Positions 38,533 through 51,269 of a stretch of 64,000 bases of DNA are shown here, one piece after another. Location of the stretch: NCBI RefSeq assembly GCF_037042905.1, contig NC_087256.1, positions 28,732,001-28,796,000 of the forward strand, read 5' to 3'. Under the pieces are notes generated by a model. The model did not search any database and had not been told where the DNA came from. It worked only from the letters and a program-made list of their open reading frames with translations. A program made the position numbers and the translations under genes. Within the stretch, counting starts at the first letter, position 1. Each line of letters starts with the position of its first letter. Origin of the DNA: Lytechinus pictus. Lineage: Eukaryota; Echinodermata; Echinoidea; Temnopleuroida; Toxopneustidae.

Positions 38533-41500
38533 CTGCCATCTGCCATATTTCAAAAAGTTGCCCCTCACCAAAGTGGCATTGTCCCCTTGAAAATCCTATT
38601 TCGAGGCCTGCGGAGCCTTACCGTGGTGCGTATATTGCTGTGTATTGCTTTGCATTGTTGCATACTTTGAATGATAATGATGATAATAATAGTATTGTTT
38701 TTACCCAGGGTAGCCACTTAAGTTTTATACAAACTGCTCTGCCAGTGGGTCCTACAAGACATCATTGTATGCATATACATGTATGTGTAGGGACTGCTGT
38801 GTGCAGCTGTTCTCAGTAATGCATCGCATATTTCTAGGGTAGCAGTCACACTGTTAGTTCAAACGCAAACAACATATAAACCAGGCTGTCAATATAGAGA
38901 GCAGCAACAGCAGCAATGGCTCTTGCAGCTGCGGTCAATGTGCGAGCAACATTGCAGCAATACTTTCTGTCATGCAAAGAATAACAAGAACAAACAAGAA
39001 GGAGTATTTGCATGATATTCTGCACCGCATTCACTGAAAAAATTTCACTTCTGAAAAATATGAAATAGAATCAAGATATCCTTTTCGATGTTTGGATCTG
39101 TGCTTATTCAAAATAATGGTAACATGGTGACTTTGTAAAAAAGAAAACAAAACCCTGACAGGGTAAGCCTTACACCGTATTTATGCTGAACTTTTCAAAA
39201 CTGGAGGGAGTTTTGATAGGTTTGATAGAAACAAGAGTTGGGTCATTTTGTGCCGTTGTAGAGCAAACAAGGAAAGGCTCCATCCAGCTCGGTTGCCTGA
39301 CACGATAACTATTTACCTAACCCCACCACTGTCCGAAAGTCCGCCCCAAATGAAGAGCGTTCTGGCCTGCAGAGGCAATTTATTTTGAAAGATTTTTTCC
39401 TGGTTGGCTTTTGTCGAGGGAAATGCGATTCTTGCAGGTGCACTATGTTTTTCCTCTAAACTAGGGCGCATCAGTAGCCCTTTAGCCGGACATGAGAGAG
39501 AGCTATATTTGTCATGCCCGACCCAAGGGGGAACTAGATATCTGGTTTGCAGCCTCTACTGTCATTCTTTCAGCTACATAACCACCATCATCCTCCATTC
39601 TAAAGTGTGATTTTTCATACAACCAGCTTTACACATGTAGCTCTGTGGCAGCAATTTCCATACGACTTACTATCATTTCATTTTATTTCAAAGCAGGTGG
39701 ATGTATAGAAAAGGTAAAATGCCAAGCAAGTGCAAAAGATTTTTTTGGCAGATTTTACGTTATTTCCTGTCAAAGAGTTGGGGCTAGATTTCCTTTCAAC
39801 TATAAACCCATCCTTTACCTACATCATTCATACTTCCCTGACGCCCACTTCCTTTGGATTTAGAGGTTAATTCCCAAGAATAACATTGGACAAAAATTGA
39901 GAGAGAAAGAAAAAAAACAGTTCTTATCTGACCCCATAATTGCCATTAGCTGTTAGACTTATTTTATAATTAAGATTGATGATGCATTAGACTTGATTAT
40001 TATTTGATGTTTGAAATTTGAAAGAACTGTGCTAAAATATTTAACATACATTCTTCAGACCATGAATCAGTTTTTATATAAAGTGTAACAAGAAAAATGA
40101 TTTATCTGCAAGACTTGATAGATTTGTGCGCGAGACATGTACGTACGTGTACATGTACATTGTGGATTTCTTTTGTCATAGTTTATTGCAGATATTTTTA
40201 TAGGCAGCTTTCGACGAGAAATGTCAACGAGCCCTGCAAATTTTTTTTTTTCATTTAAAAGATCCGTATGACTTTTTGTTCAAGCTGTCATTCAAAGAAT
40301 ATATTTATTTGTAAAGAGATGCAGCAATATCTATTGGATAAATCAATATTCATGAAGGAATATGATATTTGAAACCAATTTAAAATTGATGGTGCTCCTG
40401 ACTAATGGCGAACTTGTCTGGCAGTGACAGATAAAATGACAATATTTTCAGCCAATGGGGGATGAATAATGTTACACAGAAGCCTAAAAGTTGTATTTTT
40501 TCAATTCAGATTTCAGTATAACAGTTATGGTTATTTTAAAGTGTTCCATCAATTTTGCATATTATATTTTATACAGTATAAACAACACTAAGAATAATAA
40601 AGGATATATATGTATACTTGAAGAAAAAGAAGATGGGTTATTTCATCTATCATCAGTAATTTCCCAACTGAATATATTCGTAAGTTAAAAAAAAGGTATG
40701 CACAAAAGTGGCTACTCTTCTATAAAAAAAGGCTTTGAAATTTGATAATGATGTAATTTCCTGTTGAAGTGTTTTTAGGAATATAGATAATTGGATGCTT
40801 CGAGGTATGGTTTCATAAATTTATCAAATCCAATTAGAAAACAGCTCCTGTGAAGCCTGAAATGGCTCTGTTAAAACATTTATGGAATCGGTTTCTGCCA
40901 TGGAACTGGTTTAATAGGAAAAAAAGGCATTCATGAAAGAAATGTTATTTCGAGCTGCTTGCTCCCCACCCTTCCTGCGCCGTTTTGAACAGAGACAGAA
41001 TTTCTGGTTGGAAAATTACATTACAGATGCCAGAAAATTCAATGGCTGGCTGTGGCTGGAGGCGAGTCTTTGCTTTGCGATTCAATTTGCGGCGTGGTGC
41101 AGGGGGAACACGTGAGCAGATTCACTCATGGCGATGCCTCTATGTCAGGCTTGCCAGAGAATCATGCTCGCCTATCATGCAACAAAACCCTCCTGCCGTG
41201 AATATCATTATTAATGAAGGGATTATTTTTGTGAGTTTTTATGCCTGCCTTGATATTATACCAGTTTATGATGTTCATTTGATAGGAACTACATGTGCAG
41301 TCATATGGCACATCAATATTATTAATGTATTCATGGTTATCAATCCTTCTACATGTGGATTTCTATTATATAGCAACCATAAATTTGACTATCATAGTTA
41401 AAACAGTTAAATTCTACCATTTTAGTTAAAGACGTTAAATCCTAGCAAGTCAAATATCTCTGTCATAATTCTACTTCATTACCTGCATTTATCAATGAAG

Positions 41501-42773
41501 AGATGTTGTTATGCACTTATATTAAGAGGATGCTGATACACTTCGGTTTTATATGAGGCAAATTTTTCAAACCGTGATTGTGGTTAGCATCATTAAACTG
41601 TCCAATTTTCAAGAATGCTATGTTTGTCCGAGAGAAAACTGAAATGAAGAAGGGGGAAAAAAGACGAAAGAGCAATATCCTGTGATGACCGTTGAGGTTA
41701 ATTTGAAATTTTATCACCTTTAGGGTTTGGCTATTGCTGTGCTTGCCTGGATGTTGTTGGGCTTGTGTTATTCAGGGAAAGATGCATGTTGAAATATCAA
41801 ACTTGAGGAAATCTAAATGTCAAGGAAATTCAGAAAGAAAGGGCAAGGCAGAATTTCTTCTTTTCTTTTCTTTTCTTTCTGCCTGTCAGTAATGGAAATT
41901 TATTCACTTTGGTTTAAAGTAATGGATGGAACGGCATTCTGACTTTGATCAGTTGAACCTGGTTGGATGGGCATCACTGAATGCTCATTATCAAGCTCAA
42001 GGGAGGATTTTAAAAGAGATCAATGGGGAAAGTACTGTATAAGCAGTGAATAAAGTCAGGTGGGTATAAATGGAAATGAGGATTAAAGATGAAAGATGTA
42101 TATAAATGAGGGGAGATTCATGTAAAAATAAATCTTTTTTTTAGGAAGAACATCCCCCATTCCTCACACCTGTACAAGCAGAGTAGGTGGCGTAGGTTTC
42201 CTTTCTAATTTTACTGTGATTCGTAGAAAATAGACCATGATACCTTACACTTCAATTTCAATTCCATCGACAATTTTAAAAGCAAGATTAATGACCACCA
42301 AAGTCCAATTTATTCATCACAACGATGTGTTTGCTAGGAAACAATACTATGCTGCCTTTTCCCCGCTAGCAACAACGATGCTCCGACTATTATAGACTAT
42401 TGCATATTTGTAGTTTTGATCCATGCTGATCCCGTGAAATGAAGACCCATTACATACAAAGTCCATGGTCAGTATATCAGAAGTATTCGTCCTTGATTGC
42501 TATGAAGCACAAGGGGCAAGGACCAGAAGGTATGCTCATATGAGATGCATCTCACACCCACCCATCACCAAAAAAAAATAGAATAAATACTTGGCATCTT
42601 CTGATTGGGAGTGCTATCCTAATCAGAAACGACATGAAATGTGTCAATGTGAAAGTAGAGTATTTGTAATATCCTTGAACGTAAATACCCACAAATTGGT
42701 CTGTACTTTTTAAAATCCTGAGAGCTTTTTAAAGATAGCGAGGATATTTGCATCTGCAGTGTGAAAATAATAG

Positions 42774-43388
42774 TAAAGTGATTCTTCAGGCTGAAAATAA
42801 TATGATTTGAACAGAGTATGAAAAATCAGACACACAAAACACTGAAATTTGATCAAAATCGGACAAGGAATAACAAAGTTATGGTATTTTAAAGATTTGC
42901 ATTATTCCGGTGAAACAGTTCTAGGCATGTATTCATGAATATTCAATGAGCAAACTGATGTCATATCCCCACTTGTTCTTTTTTTAAATTTTATTATATG
43001 AAATTAGGTTTATTCATTTTTTTTCCCCCAAGAATTAAAAATATTGGATTGACAAAAGTCAGTGCATCAGATATTTATTGCTGCAGCTTATTTCATAAGA
43101 AGGAAGACATACATGTAGCATTCACACATGTATGAAAACATCAAACAATTATGATTTCATGTAATAATAAAGAAAAAGGAAAGTGGGGATGTGACATCAT
43201 CAGCCCACCTAATGAATATTCATGACAATGTCCATACACATGTAACTGTTTCCACAATATATTGCTAAATTTTAAGATTCAATAACTTCGCTACTTGTTA
43301 TCAGATTTTGATGATATTTTCAGCATTTTGCTCTGTGAAATTTACTCTGTATAGATATAAATATTTTCAGCCCGGAGTATCCTTTTAA
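42774..43388. mobile_element. MITE with CTGAAAATA subterminal repeats
   Basis: AGTGATTCTTCAGGCTGAAA at the left pairs with the complement of AAGGATACTCCGGGCTGAAA at the right. Further inward, CACTGAAATTTGATCAAAAT faces ATTTTGATGATATTTTCAGC, and ATGAATATTCA words occur near both ends. It resembles the GGACAAGTCC family only in the GAAATTTgATcAAAAT motif, so it is a separate family sharing that word. Confidence 0.75.
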
Positions 43389-44099
43389 GAGTTCTGATGT
43401 GTGGAGAGTGTGCATCTTTTTTTATAAGCTTATTCATGTAAGTAGAGAATTTTTCCTGGTTCAGGCAGGTGATGAAGCATAAGGAGATTGTGGTTTGAAC
43501 AAGATCTCTGAAGTTATGGTTATTTTTTTTATTTGGCTGGTGCGAAAGTAACTATCGGCTCCATGCCCACGCAGCTACACATGTATGCACATTTGGAACA
43601 AAGTTGTCTGTATGCACTCACTCCCTGCCGAAGCTATGCAAAGGACCCTAAAATCCTCATCAAAGTAGTACAGAAATTGATCACATCACATCACATTTTT
43701 TTTTTGTGGTCTGTAATGTACATGTCATTATAACACATCACTTTAATGGTTAGCATTGCATAAGATATACCATGAAGGTAGAAACCTCCATGGATATACC
43801 CATGTAGTACTACATACTATGATCAAAATTTCATTCAAAAATATTTCATGGAAAATATAAAAGAGATTTGCATCGATGAAAGAGAAATATATTCAAGTTC
43901 TCATGTGTTTCTTGGAAAATATAAAGACATTTGTAATGAAGCAATGAATAAATAAATTGCACCAATGTACTTTGCTATGGAACTGGTGCTTTGTGTATAG
44001 CATGTAAATTTTGGTGAAGTTTATTAGTACACATGTATATCATGCTGAGGATGACCACAAACTGATTGACAAGTATTATGTCAAATATTGAGTTCCATT

Positions 44100-44392
44100 G
44101 ACCACAACAACCATCCAGTCTGTAATGTACACAAATATCTACAGGGAGATCAAAGCTTTGCTTCACAGCGCTGTTGCCACTCTGCTGATATACTATGGAA
44201 TCTTGATTAAAACTGTTGAAAATTTGATCTTCGTAAGTTATGAAACAGTCCTCCTGAAGTCATTAGAAATAACTTCTGAAACTTTCAAAAAGCACCTCAA
44301 AACACTTCTTTTAAATTATTTTTAACTGAATTATGCCTTAGCACTCTACAGAGTAGATTTAGCGCTATATAAGTTCAGTATTATTGTGTTGC
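44100..44392 (+). mobile_element. LINE 3' end, terminal ORF2 codons
   Basis: A short open segment ends SETFKKHLKTLLLNYF and a stop at about 44324. This resembles the C-terminus of LINE ORF2 proteins. It is followed by TTTAGCGCTATATAAGTTCA and GTATTATTG. That tail resembles the SINE tail at about 28905. The copy is 5'-truncated, with its 5' limit uncertain. Confidence 0.5.
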
Positions 44393-45780
44393 TTGCACAT
44401 CTTATTATGTCCAGACGGATAAATTGTAACTGAGATAATTTGTTCACCAATCTTCTGCCAAACATGTACATTGCCCCCCCCCAAAAAAAAAAAAAACCAG
44501 TTCTACATGTACAGACATGACATCTCTTCAACCCAACTTTATGAGCAAGTCAGTCTTTCAACTTGAAATATATAACCCAAAGATCCTTCCTTTATTTATT
44601 GCTGTCATTCCTTCCTTTATTTATTTCTGTCATTCCTTCCTTTATTTAATTCACCCAGTTCCTTGGAAAGTCTAAAGACTTCCTATGCATGTACATGTAG
44701 ATTGAGTTGTGATTGTGAACAATTATAATCTTGCATTCATTTTATGTTCATCCTTTTTTCATGATTTATTGCTTTCATTTTTTTCAATTCACATTTATTT
44801 CACTTTGCTGTAACACATATGTGACAGTATTACAATTTTTTTTTGAAAATCACACTTAAAACAAAGTATATTGCAACATACATGTAAGTAATAATACAGG
44901 AAAGGATAGCATTGCAAAGTGGGATGTGGCCAGGAAGAAACAGCCCTTTTGAATAGGCTGACCGATAAAAGTATTATAAAACATGACATTTTCAAAATTG
45001 TAAATCAGACATGACAAAATAACACAAATATACATACTCTGAATGTTATTTTGTGCTCATTTTATCACAATTTAACCAAAGAACAAATTATTTTTTGTTC
45101 ATAATGCATGCAATGATATTCACATCGCAATCTTATTTTTTTCTCATTACTTGAAAAAAAAGAGGTTTCCACATATGGCTGTAATGATGATATAAACCAC
45201 TTAATGAAATCAACATCAGTATACTATGTATGAGTGAAATGCACAGTAAATGTTGTTGCTATACAAGAGAATGGGGTTATTGATTGAACGTTCACAATGC
45301 TATGGGAATGAATGCTGCTTTCATGGCGAGGCTTTTGATTTCAGTTCCCAGCTTTTAGCCCAATTAATTTCAAAGCTCATAATGCTTCTATTCAGGTTTA
45401 TACCTTGTTGTCTGCTATCTAAGGCTTTTCCTCTGGTTCAGCTGGATATGACTATTAATAGGGAACTTACTGCTCAGACATTCTATTCTCTAAAGGAAAG
45501 TTAAACCATTGAATTGAATCCGGGAAAGAGTGGTTTTGTGTAAAGCCTCTTTAAATGAGCTGCTTTAGAAAGGAGATAGAGGAGCAGAATATTGATTTTG
45601 ATAGGGAATAGTCTTTTCTGATGTTGAGAACTAACAAGATGATGTGTTTATATATAATCTTGACACCCCTTTTTCCAATTAGATGAAGATTTCAGGCAGG
45701 CAAATTCTTAATTTTAAAAGTCTTTCCCACTCCAAAAATTTAGGCTGGCCAGTACAAGGACATAGCCTACATGTAGATGT

Positions 45781-45783
<3 letters not shown>

Positions 45784-45820
<37 letters not shown>

Positions 45821-45834
45821 GGGGGGGGGGGGGG
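45784..45834. repeat. T36-G15 compound homopolymer
   Basis: Thirty-six T residues pass directly into fifteen G residues. The length may be affected by sequencing or assembly. Confidence 0.95.
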
Positions 45835-46015
45835 CTAACAGACCTTTAGTTCCCCCAGACTCCCCATTTGTGTTTGTCAATTTTTCGTATAGTGCCCCCC
45901 CCCCCTCTCTAAAGCTCTGGTCAATCCAAGACCCCCCCTCCCTTGAGTCTTGAGTCAAAATTCTGAATCCTTTCCATCCAAGTTTATTAGCCATTCCTAG
46001 TGGGTGTTTCATAAA

Positions 46016-46492
46016 AGGTGGTTTCAGACCGCCTCGAAGTTTGTCAGTTCCAGGTATTCTCTGATCGGGAAAGTTACCCTGATCAGAAAATACCAGGTAT
46101 TTTGGTAATGTGAAAGCAAACTATGTGTAATTTTCCTGAAAGAAAATACCTGCTAAATAGTAGGTACTTGGCGAAATTACGAGAACTTTCGCAGGGATTT
46201 TTCCAAGGTCGCAGGTATTTTTGTAATGTGAAAGCAATTTACGGGAACTTTTAGCCCAGCGTGTCGTTGGGCGCGGGCGCCGTGGTTGGCTGCTGGGCTA
46301 GTGGTTTTGAATCTCGCGCCTTGCCTGCTTATTAGACCATACTGCGCATGCTCCTAACTTCAGGAATTTATCCCGAAGGGTATGTTTCGGGGCGGTGTGA
46401 ATGCAGGGATATTTATTGGGTATTTTTTAGCCTAAAAATGTTCTAGTAATTTAACGGGGATTTTTGTGATCGAGGCGGTTTAAAACCGCCTA
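46016..46492. mobile_element. MITE with self-palindromic GGCGGTTT ends, copy 1
   Basis: Each terminus is itself a hairpin (AGGTGGTTTCAGACCGCCT at the left, AGGCGGTTTAAAACCGCCT at the right), and the two termini are also inverted to each other. Internal words CCAGGTATTCTCTGATCGGG, GGTATTTTGGTAATGTGAAA and GGCGCGGGCGCCGTGG are shared with the copy at 63277-63752, which lies in the opposite orientation. Confidence 0.9.
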
Positions 46493-48297
46493 TTGCTGTT
46501 GGTATTAATTTCAAGGGACTTTATGAACGACTGGCGACCCTATCTTGAAATACACACAGATTTTTGTTGGTGATTCAGTTCCCACAAAAGATTAACCAGT
46601 CGTTCGTAAATTCTCTTGTAACTCACGAACAGCTTTATGAAACTCCCACCTCGTCGGATCTGATACAATTCTTTGCCTGACCAAAATAGAAAAAGGTATT
46701 TATCTCCGGTTTGCTTGGAGATGTAGAGGACCAAGGTCATCTTTAATGATTGCATTTGGAAGGATAGTGATTGAGTACATGATTGAGTTCTCTTTACTTA
46801 CAGATGAAAGAAAAATGATTTTTTTTTTAAACTGAGCATATGATTTCTGAATAAGACATTTGCAGCATTAAAGCTAATGGGTTTTTTTCAAAATGATAAA
46901 ACTCATGTGCTCCTTGCAAACGTACTTCAGTATGAAGTACATGTAGGTATACAAGAGAAAACAATTTGCTTTTGAAAAAGAGGATTTTTCTGAATTCTCC
47001 TATTAGCCCAATTAACTTGAAATCTCATGATGGTGCTACCAAAAGGAGTAAGCAATCTGTTCGATGGAAGTGTCTCTCTTTTCTGAGAGAGAGAAAGGAT
47101 GGGGGGGGGGGGTGGGGGAATAAATTACAAAAAAATAAATTGAAAGGGGGGGTAGTAATATAATGAAAAGTAGTGCATTTGGTACTTGGTGATGTCATAT
47201 GAAGCTTGGCACAAGAATTGTAAACATTTTGATGTGGGAGATGTTTCAAAACTCCTTTTAAATTATTTTAAAACAAAAGCAAAAAGTCTTTTTCAGATGA
47301 AAAAAAATTATTAAAAGCAAAGGCATTAAAAATATATGCTTTTATCATGATCCTATATCTTTGCAAGTGTTGTGTTCCTACATCTTTCTGACTTTCACAC
47401 TTCTGTATTAAAAAAGTCCAGTGACATCACCGAAAGTACATAAATGTCATTGGATGCGTTGCTTCTCATTTATCATCGATTGTTGGGGGGGGGGGGTTAA
47501 AACGTAGATGCAAATCTTGCTGCGGCGCATGCACGGCAGCCTTGCCATGGCCAAGGCTCTTTAGCGGCGCTTGTGAAGCCTCGTCACGGATGGGATAAAC
47601 TGCAACTTGGAGGACCTAATTACTCTGGTCAATTATCTGCCATGTTTATTGAGTCATAGTACTTTTGGACAGGCTATCGAGGTTAACGACTTAACCAATA
47701 TGGATATAAACAGATTGGCTGGTTCATTAGGAGTATAGAGAGGCATTGGCTTTGCAGTTTGGGTTTAATGTCAAAGTGGAAATCCAAAAAAAGAATAGGC
47801 CTGAAAAAAAGCCCTGAATGGATATGTAAAATACGTTCCATATTTCATGCGTAGTTGATTACATATTGCATGCATAACTGATTTGATTTACATGTATAGT
47901 AGTAGATTGGTTGTTGTGTAGAAGACTCCTTTCAAGTATTGGAACATGATGGGGGAGACCAACTATTAAAAATAAGCAGTAGGCCTATATTCAATAAAAT
48001 GAAGCAATTAATTATTATAGAGTGAAGTCGGTGTGTCTCAATAAGAACAAGTAAATTCCTACTTTGTTTTAGATAGGTAGTCGCTGGGCTAAAAATAAGC
48101 AATAATTTTGTCTTTCATTGAATTTAAATTGCCTGTACCCCTCCCTCACAACTTGTTGCCACATTGACTCATACACTTTGTAAACCTAGACCGTACAGGA
48201 GCCATTTCATGTAGATTTTACCCCAAATTATGCATGAGGCAAGATTAATTTGGGTCAGATCTGCACCCTGATCTAAAACCACCTCCCAGCGGACTAA

Positions 48298-49194
48298 AGG
48301 CGGTGCTGCACCATCCCGAGTTTGCTCAATCTCGAGATTTTAGCCCGATCAGCCCTCTTCGCGATTAATCTCGAGATTCAAGAAACCCCGTCTGCACCAT
48401 CCCACGAGGAGCTATATCTGCTCGAGCGAGGCAACAAGCCCGATATTCCGGGCATGCGCACTTTCGGATCTTGGAGTTTCAACGGCCCGCGCTTTTGAAT
48501 AACTTCCCGCGATATGCAAGCAATGAACTCCTTTCACTAGTACTTTCGCCGAATTCAACCGGTGTTATGCAACAATCCTTTCAGCTCAGCGAGTGAAGAA
48601 GTGATGTATTCTTCGTGAAATATGATGGCGGAGTAGGAGGCAACGACAGAGAGAGAGAGAGAGAGGGAGAAGGAGGAAAGAAATGCTATTTGCTCACATT
48701 TTGCGAAGGAATAAGACAACACTGCTGTCAGTGTTGTTATTGAATATGACCATCGTCGATGCGATGAGCGCCTCCCCCTTCGGTCTGGTCTCTCCCGGGG
48801 TCTCTCCCAAAATCCATTCACTGGTGGGGACACCATCGTTGCTTATGAACGCTATTCGCATGTATAAAGTTGACTTTCGCACGTGTTTATGTTTTGACCA
48901 AGGCGGAAGTGGAACGCGAATTGCATTATGGACTGACGTCATGAATAAATTACCCCGAGTCCAATCTCGAGTGCGTCTGCACCAACGAATTAGCGGGATA
49001 ATTCGTAAAATAGCGCGCTATTTTGCAAATAAACCCGAGTTGACTTGGGATTGCAATCTCGAGATTAATCCTACGAACTAGCGCGATAATTGCGTCTGCA
49101 CCGCCAACTATCTCGAGATTTTTCAGATCGGGATAATTTGCCGGATCAGAAATAGCGCGCTAATTTGAAACTTCGGGATGGTGCAGACGGCCCT
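48298..49194. mobile_element. MITE with CTGCACC ends, copy 2 (long form, 0.9 kb)
   Basis: Both termini match the copies at 31312 and 55331 (GGCGGTGCTGCACCATCCCG left; complement of GGGCCGTCTGCACCATCCCG right). About 450 bp of internal sequence (roughly 48440-48900) is absent from the short copies. It is CpG-rich, includes a (GA)n tract at 48648 and an ATGATGGCGGAG word. An open frame of 132 codons (48683-49081) runs into the conserved right arm and matches nothing I know. Confidence 0.85.
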
Positions 49195-50094
49195 TATGTG
49201 CAGCAAAGCAAGCCAATCTGCCACGACATCATGATTGAGCACTTAACAAGCATGTCACTTCTATAATTGTAGAAAAGGTCCTCACAATGTCCGTCACCTT
49301 GTGCGCATCTTGCATAGATCTACATGCCGAAAGCAACCTTTTTCTGTAATTATTTTAAGTAAAAGTGAACAGGATATCTGTTCAAGTGAATTTACATGCA
49401 TTTGCACCCCCACCCCCTTCCACGTACACATACACGAACATTGGAATCCATATTCTACATGGAGGTTTTTTCCTGCTTGAAAAGTTGAATGCCTGTATTT
49501 TGCTAGGAATATCTTATTACATCTCATATATTCATACTGCTTTCTTTCATGTAAAGCTCTTTCCTCTGTTATATCTTGCCATTTATCTCTTTTTTTTTTG
49601 TAGCAAGTCCTCAAATTGGCTCAGATTGCAACTTGCTTTCAAGCACATCAGTAAAACGTATTGAGCGAGAATGCATGTTTCTGCAGACTCAATACATGCA
49701 CATTTGCGTTAGGCATAATGAGGTGTACTTTCTGTGTGCCGTCCACATTTCGTGGCACTACAGTCTATTGACATTTAATGTCCCCTCCATCTCTTTTGTA
49801 GTCTGTTCTTTATCATTGGGCTCCTAACTTACCTGAAGAAGATGATTACTTGTTTGAAATAATCATAAATAATCATAAATAGTGTGTGAAAGGCAGAGAA
49901 TGTAGTGGTCCATGATAGAATGTACATGTAGTCTTTCACTGTCAATGAAAATGTCATGTTAAGGATTTAGTTGTAAGGAAAAATTTCTTGAATAAAAGAT
50001 GTTAACAAGTGCTGCATTTGTTTTTGTATATTACTTGGTTTTAATTGTTTTATTGGTGGCAGCATTTCATAAGACTTCAATGTTCTTCCAAGCT

Positions 50095-50186
50095 GTCTCC
50101 ACATTCTATTTTATTGTATATATATTTTTACCTTGTAACTGTTTTTAATTTTGAATGAAATGAATTGAATTGAATTGAATTGAATG
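50095..50186 (+). mobile_element. LINE 3' tail with (TGAAT)n
   Basis: TTTTACCTTGTAACTGTTTT leads into AATGAAATGAATTGAATTGA and further TGAAT units, a LINE-type 3' tail. It lies about 215 bp upstream of the FAM53 core exon. Confidence 0.5.
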
Positions 50187-50400
50187 TAGGTTTCACATAA
50201 CTGCAGCAGGTCTTTATGCATGTATTACAAAGAGAAGTACATGTATTTTAGTATGAAATGTAGTATATATTTAGATAAAAATTATGTATGCATGTTATTA
50301 TGTTATTCTAATGTATCAATGCGTGCGTGTACATGCAGTCATGCATATTTGTATTTTTTATTGTCATTAATTTTGATTTTCTTTTTGTTCGTTTGTTCAG

Positions 50401-51269
50401 ATCATGTTGGAGAAACACTACTTCAAGGCCTGGCCGCATCCAAGCAGTCATCTTTTTTCTCAAGTCTTTTAGTTCATACAGCATCGACAACAGTAACAAC
50501 TACAACAACAGTATCGAACACGATATCATCACCGTCATCATCATCCTCAACATGTAGCATTCCAGTTACTTCAGTGGAACAATTTCACAATGCTGTAAAC
50601 GAGAGCCTGTCGACCACGCCCCCTGCACCGCCAAAGAAACGACACTGTAGATCGCTGTCGGCTGGGGAGGTCACGGAAGGCAGGTCAAGGTGGAAGCCCA
50701 ACGCATCAAAGATATGGCGCCCATTCCGTCACTGCCGCGCCAAGCTAGACGCTTACCAAGGCCACTCTCCCATGCTAAATGTGAGTAGCTATAATAATAA
50801 CCCAGGCTCGGATTCCTCGTCCATCCCAAGTACGACCCTGAACCTGGCAGGGGACTCATCAGACCCCATGAATCAGTATTCCACGCCCCCTGAGTCACCG
50901 ATACCGCGTCCTGCATCGGCCACGTCCTGGGAAAACAGCACCAACCCACCGGTGTGGCTAGAACAGACTTCTTTCAAACCGCTTACTTCGCCGCGGCTCT
51001 GGCACAGACTACGATCCTTGGAGGATGCGGAGAAGGAAGGTCTGTCGGTGAGCTCAGGGTCGGTCGCGTCGCTCACGAGCAGCGTGGATTCTGCTCCGGA
51101 GGTGGACTTGACCAGCAGTGGGGGGTTTGCAAGAGGAACTTTTAAGAAAGCTGTAGTCATGCCAAGATGCAGGTCACAGCCGTGTGTCTCGAGTAGGAAA
51201 AAGTGTGGGAAGAAAAGACGGAGAGAGGAGGAACCGAGACCAAAGCTAGACCTGTTCAAGATGAGAGAG
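50401..51269 (+). CDS. FAM53: FAM53 family protein, large core exon
   Basis: 869 bases between the acceptor TTTGTTCAG (50400) and the donor GTAGGT (51270). The first two bases complete an Asp codon, then 289 codons end …LDLFKMRE in phase 0. The open frame upstream to 50220 is intronic. Diagnostic FAM53 blocks are in family order: PPAPPKKRHCRSLS (about 50620), SRWKPNASKIWRPFRHC (about 50686), and MPRCRSQPCVSSRKKCGKKR then RREEEPRPKLDLFKM (about 51160-51263). These correspond to the vertebrate KRHCRSLS, WRPxxSKxWTP and RCRSQPC…KRRxEE…PSLDFxKM blocks. KKRRREEE is a likely nuclear signal, and the RSLS and RCRSQP sites suit 14-3-3 or kinase recognition (inference). A Thr/Ser run (about 50490-50560) is encoded by microsatellite-like codons. 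The family's C-terminal acidic LDLEQIE-type end is missing and should be in a later exon. Confidence 0.95.

Larger units (their letters stand above)
37870..50400 (+). other. FAM53 intron between coding exons 2 and 3
   Basis: 12.5 kb with MITEs, LINE fragments and a T36-G15 tract, listed separately. Relatively GC-rich, non-repetitive blocks at about 40930-41215 and 47510-47600 could be regulatory, but carry no recognised site. The acceptor of the next exon is a T-rich tract ending TTTGTTCAG at 50400. The remainder is AT-rich with chance ORFs. Confidence 0.7.

Noticed and set aside
40933..41401. Overlapping ORFs MKEMLFRAACSP… and MNRDRISGWKI…
   Set aside because: No splice-consistent exon and no family resemblance. 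Better explained as a GC-rich non-coding block.
50220..50400. In-frame extension upstream of the FAM53 core exon from the ATG at 50220
   Set aside because: Low-complexity, hydrophobic translation lying before a good acceptor. The conserved N-terminus is encoded by exons at 28403 and 37797.
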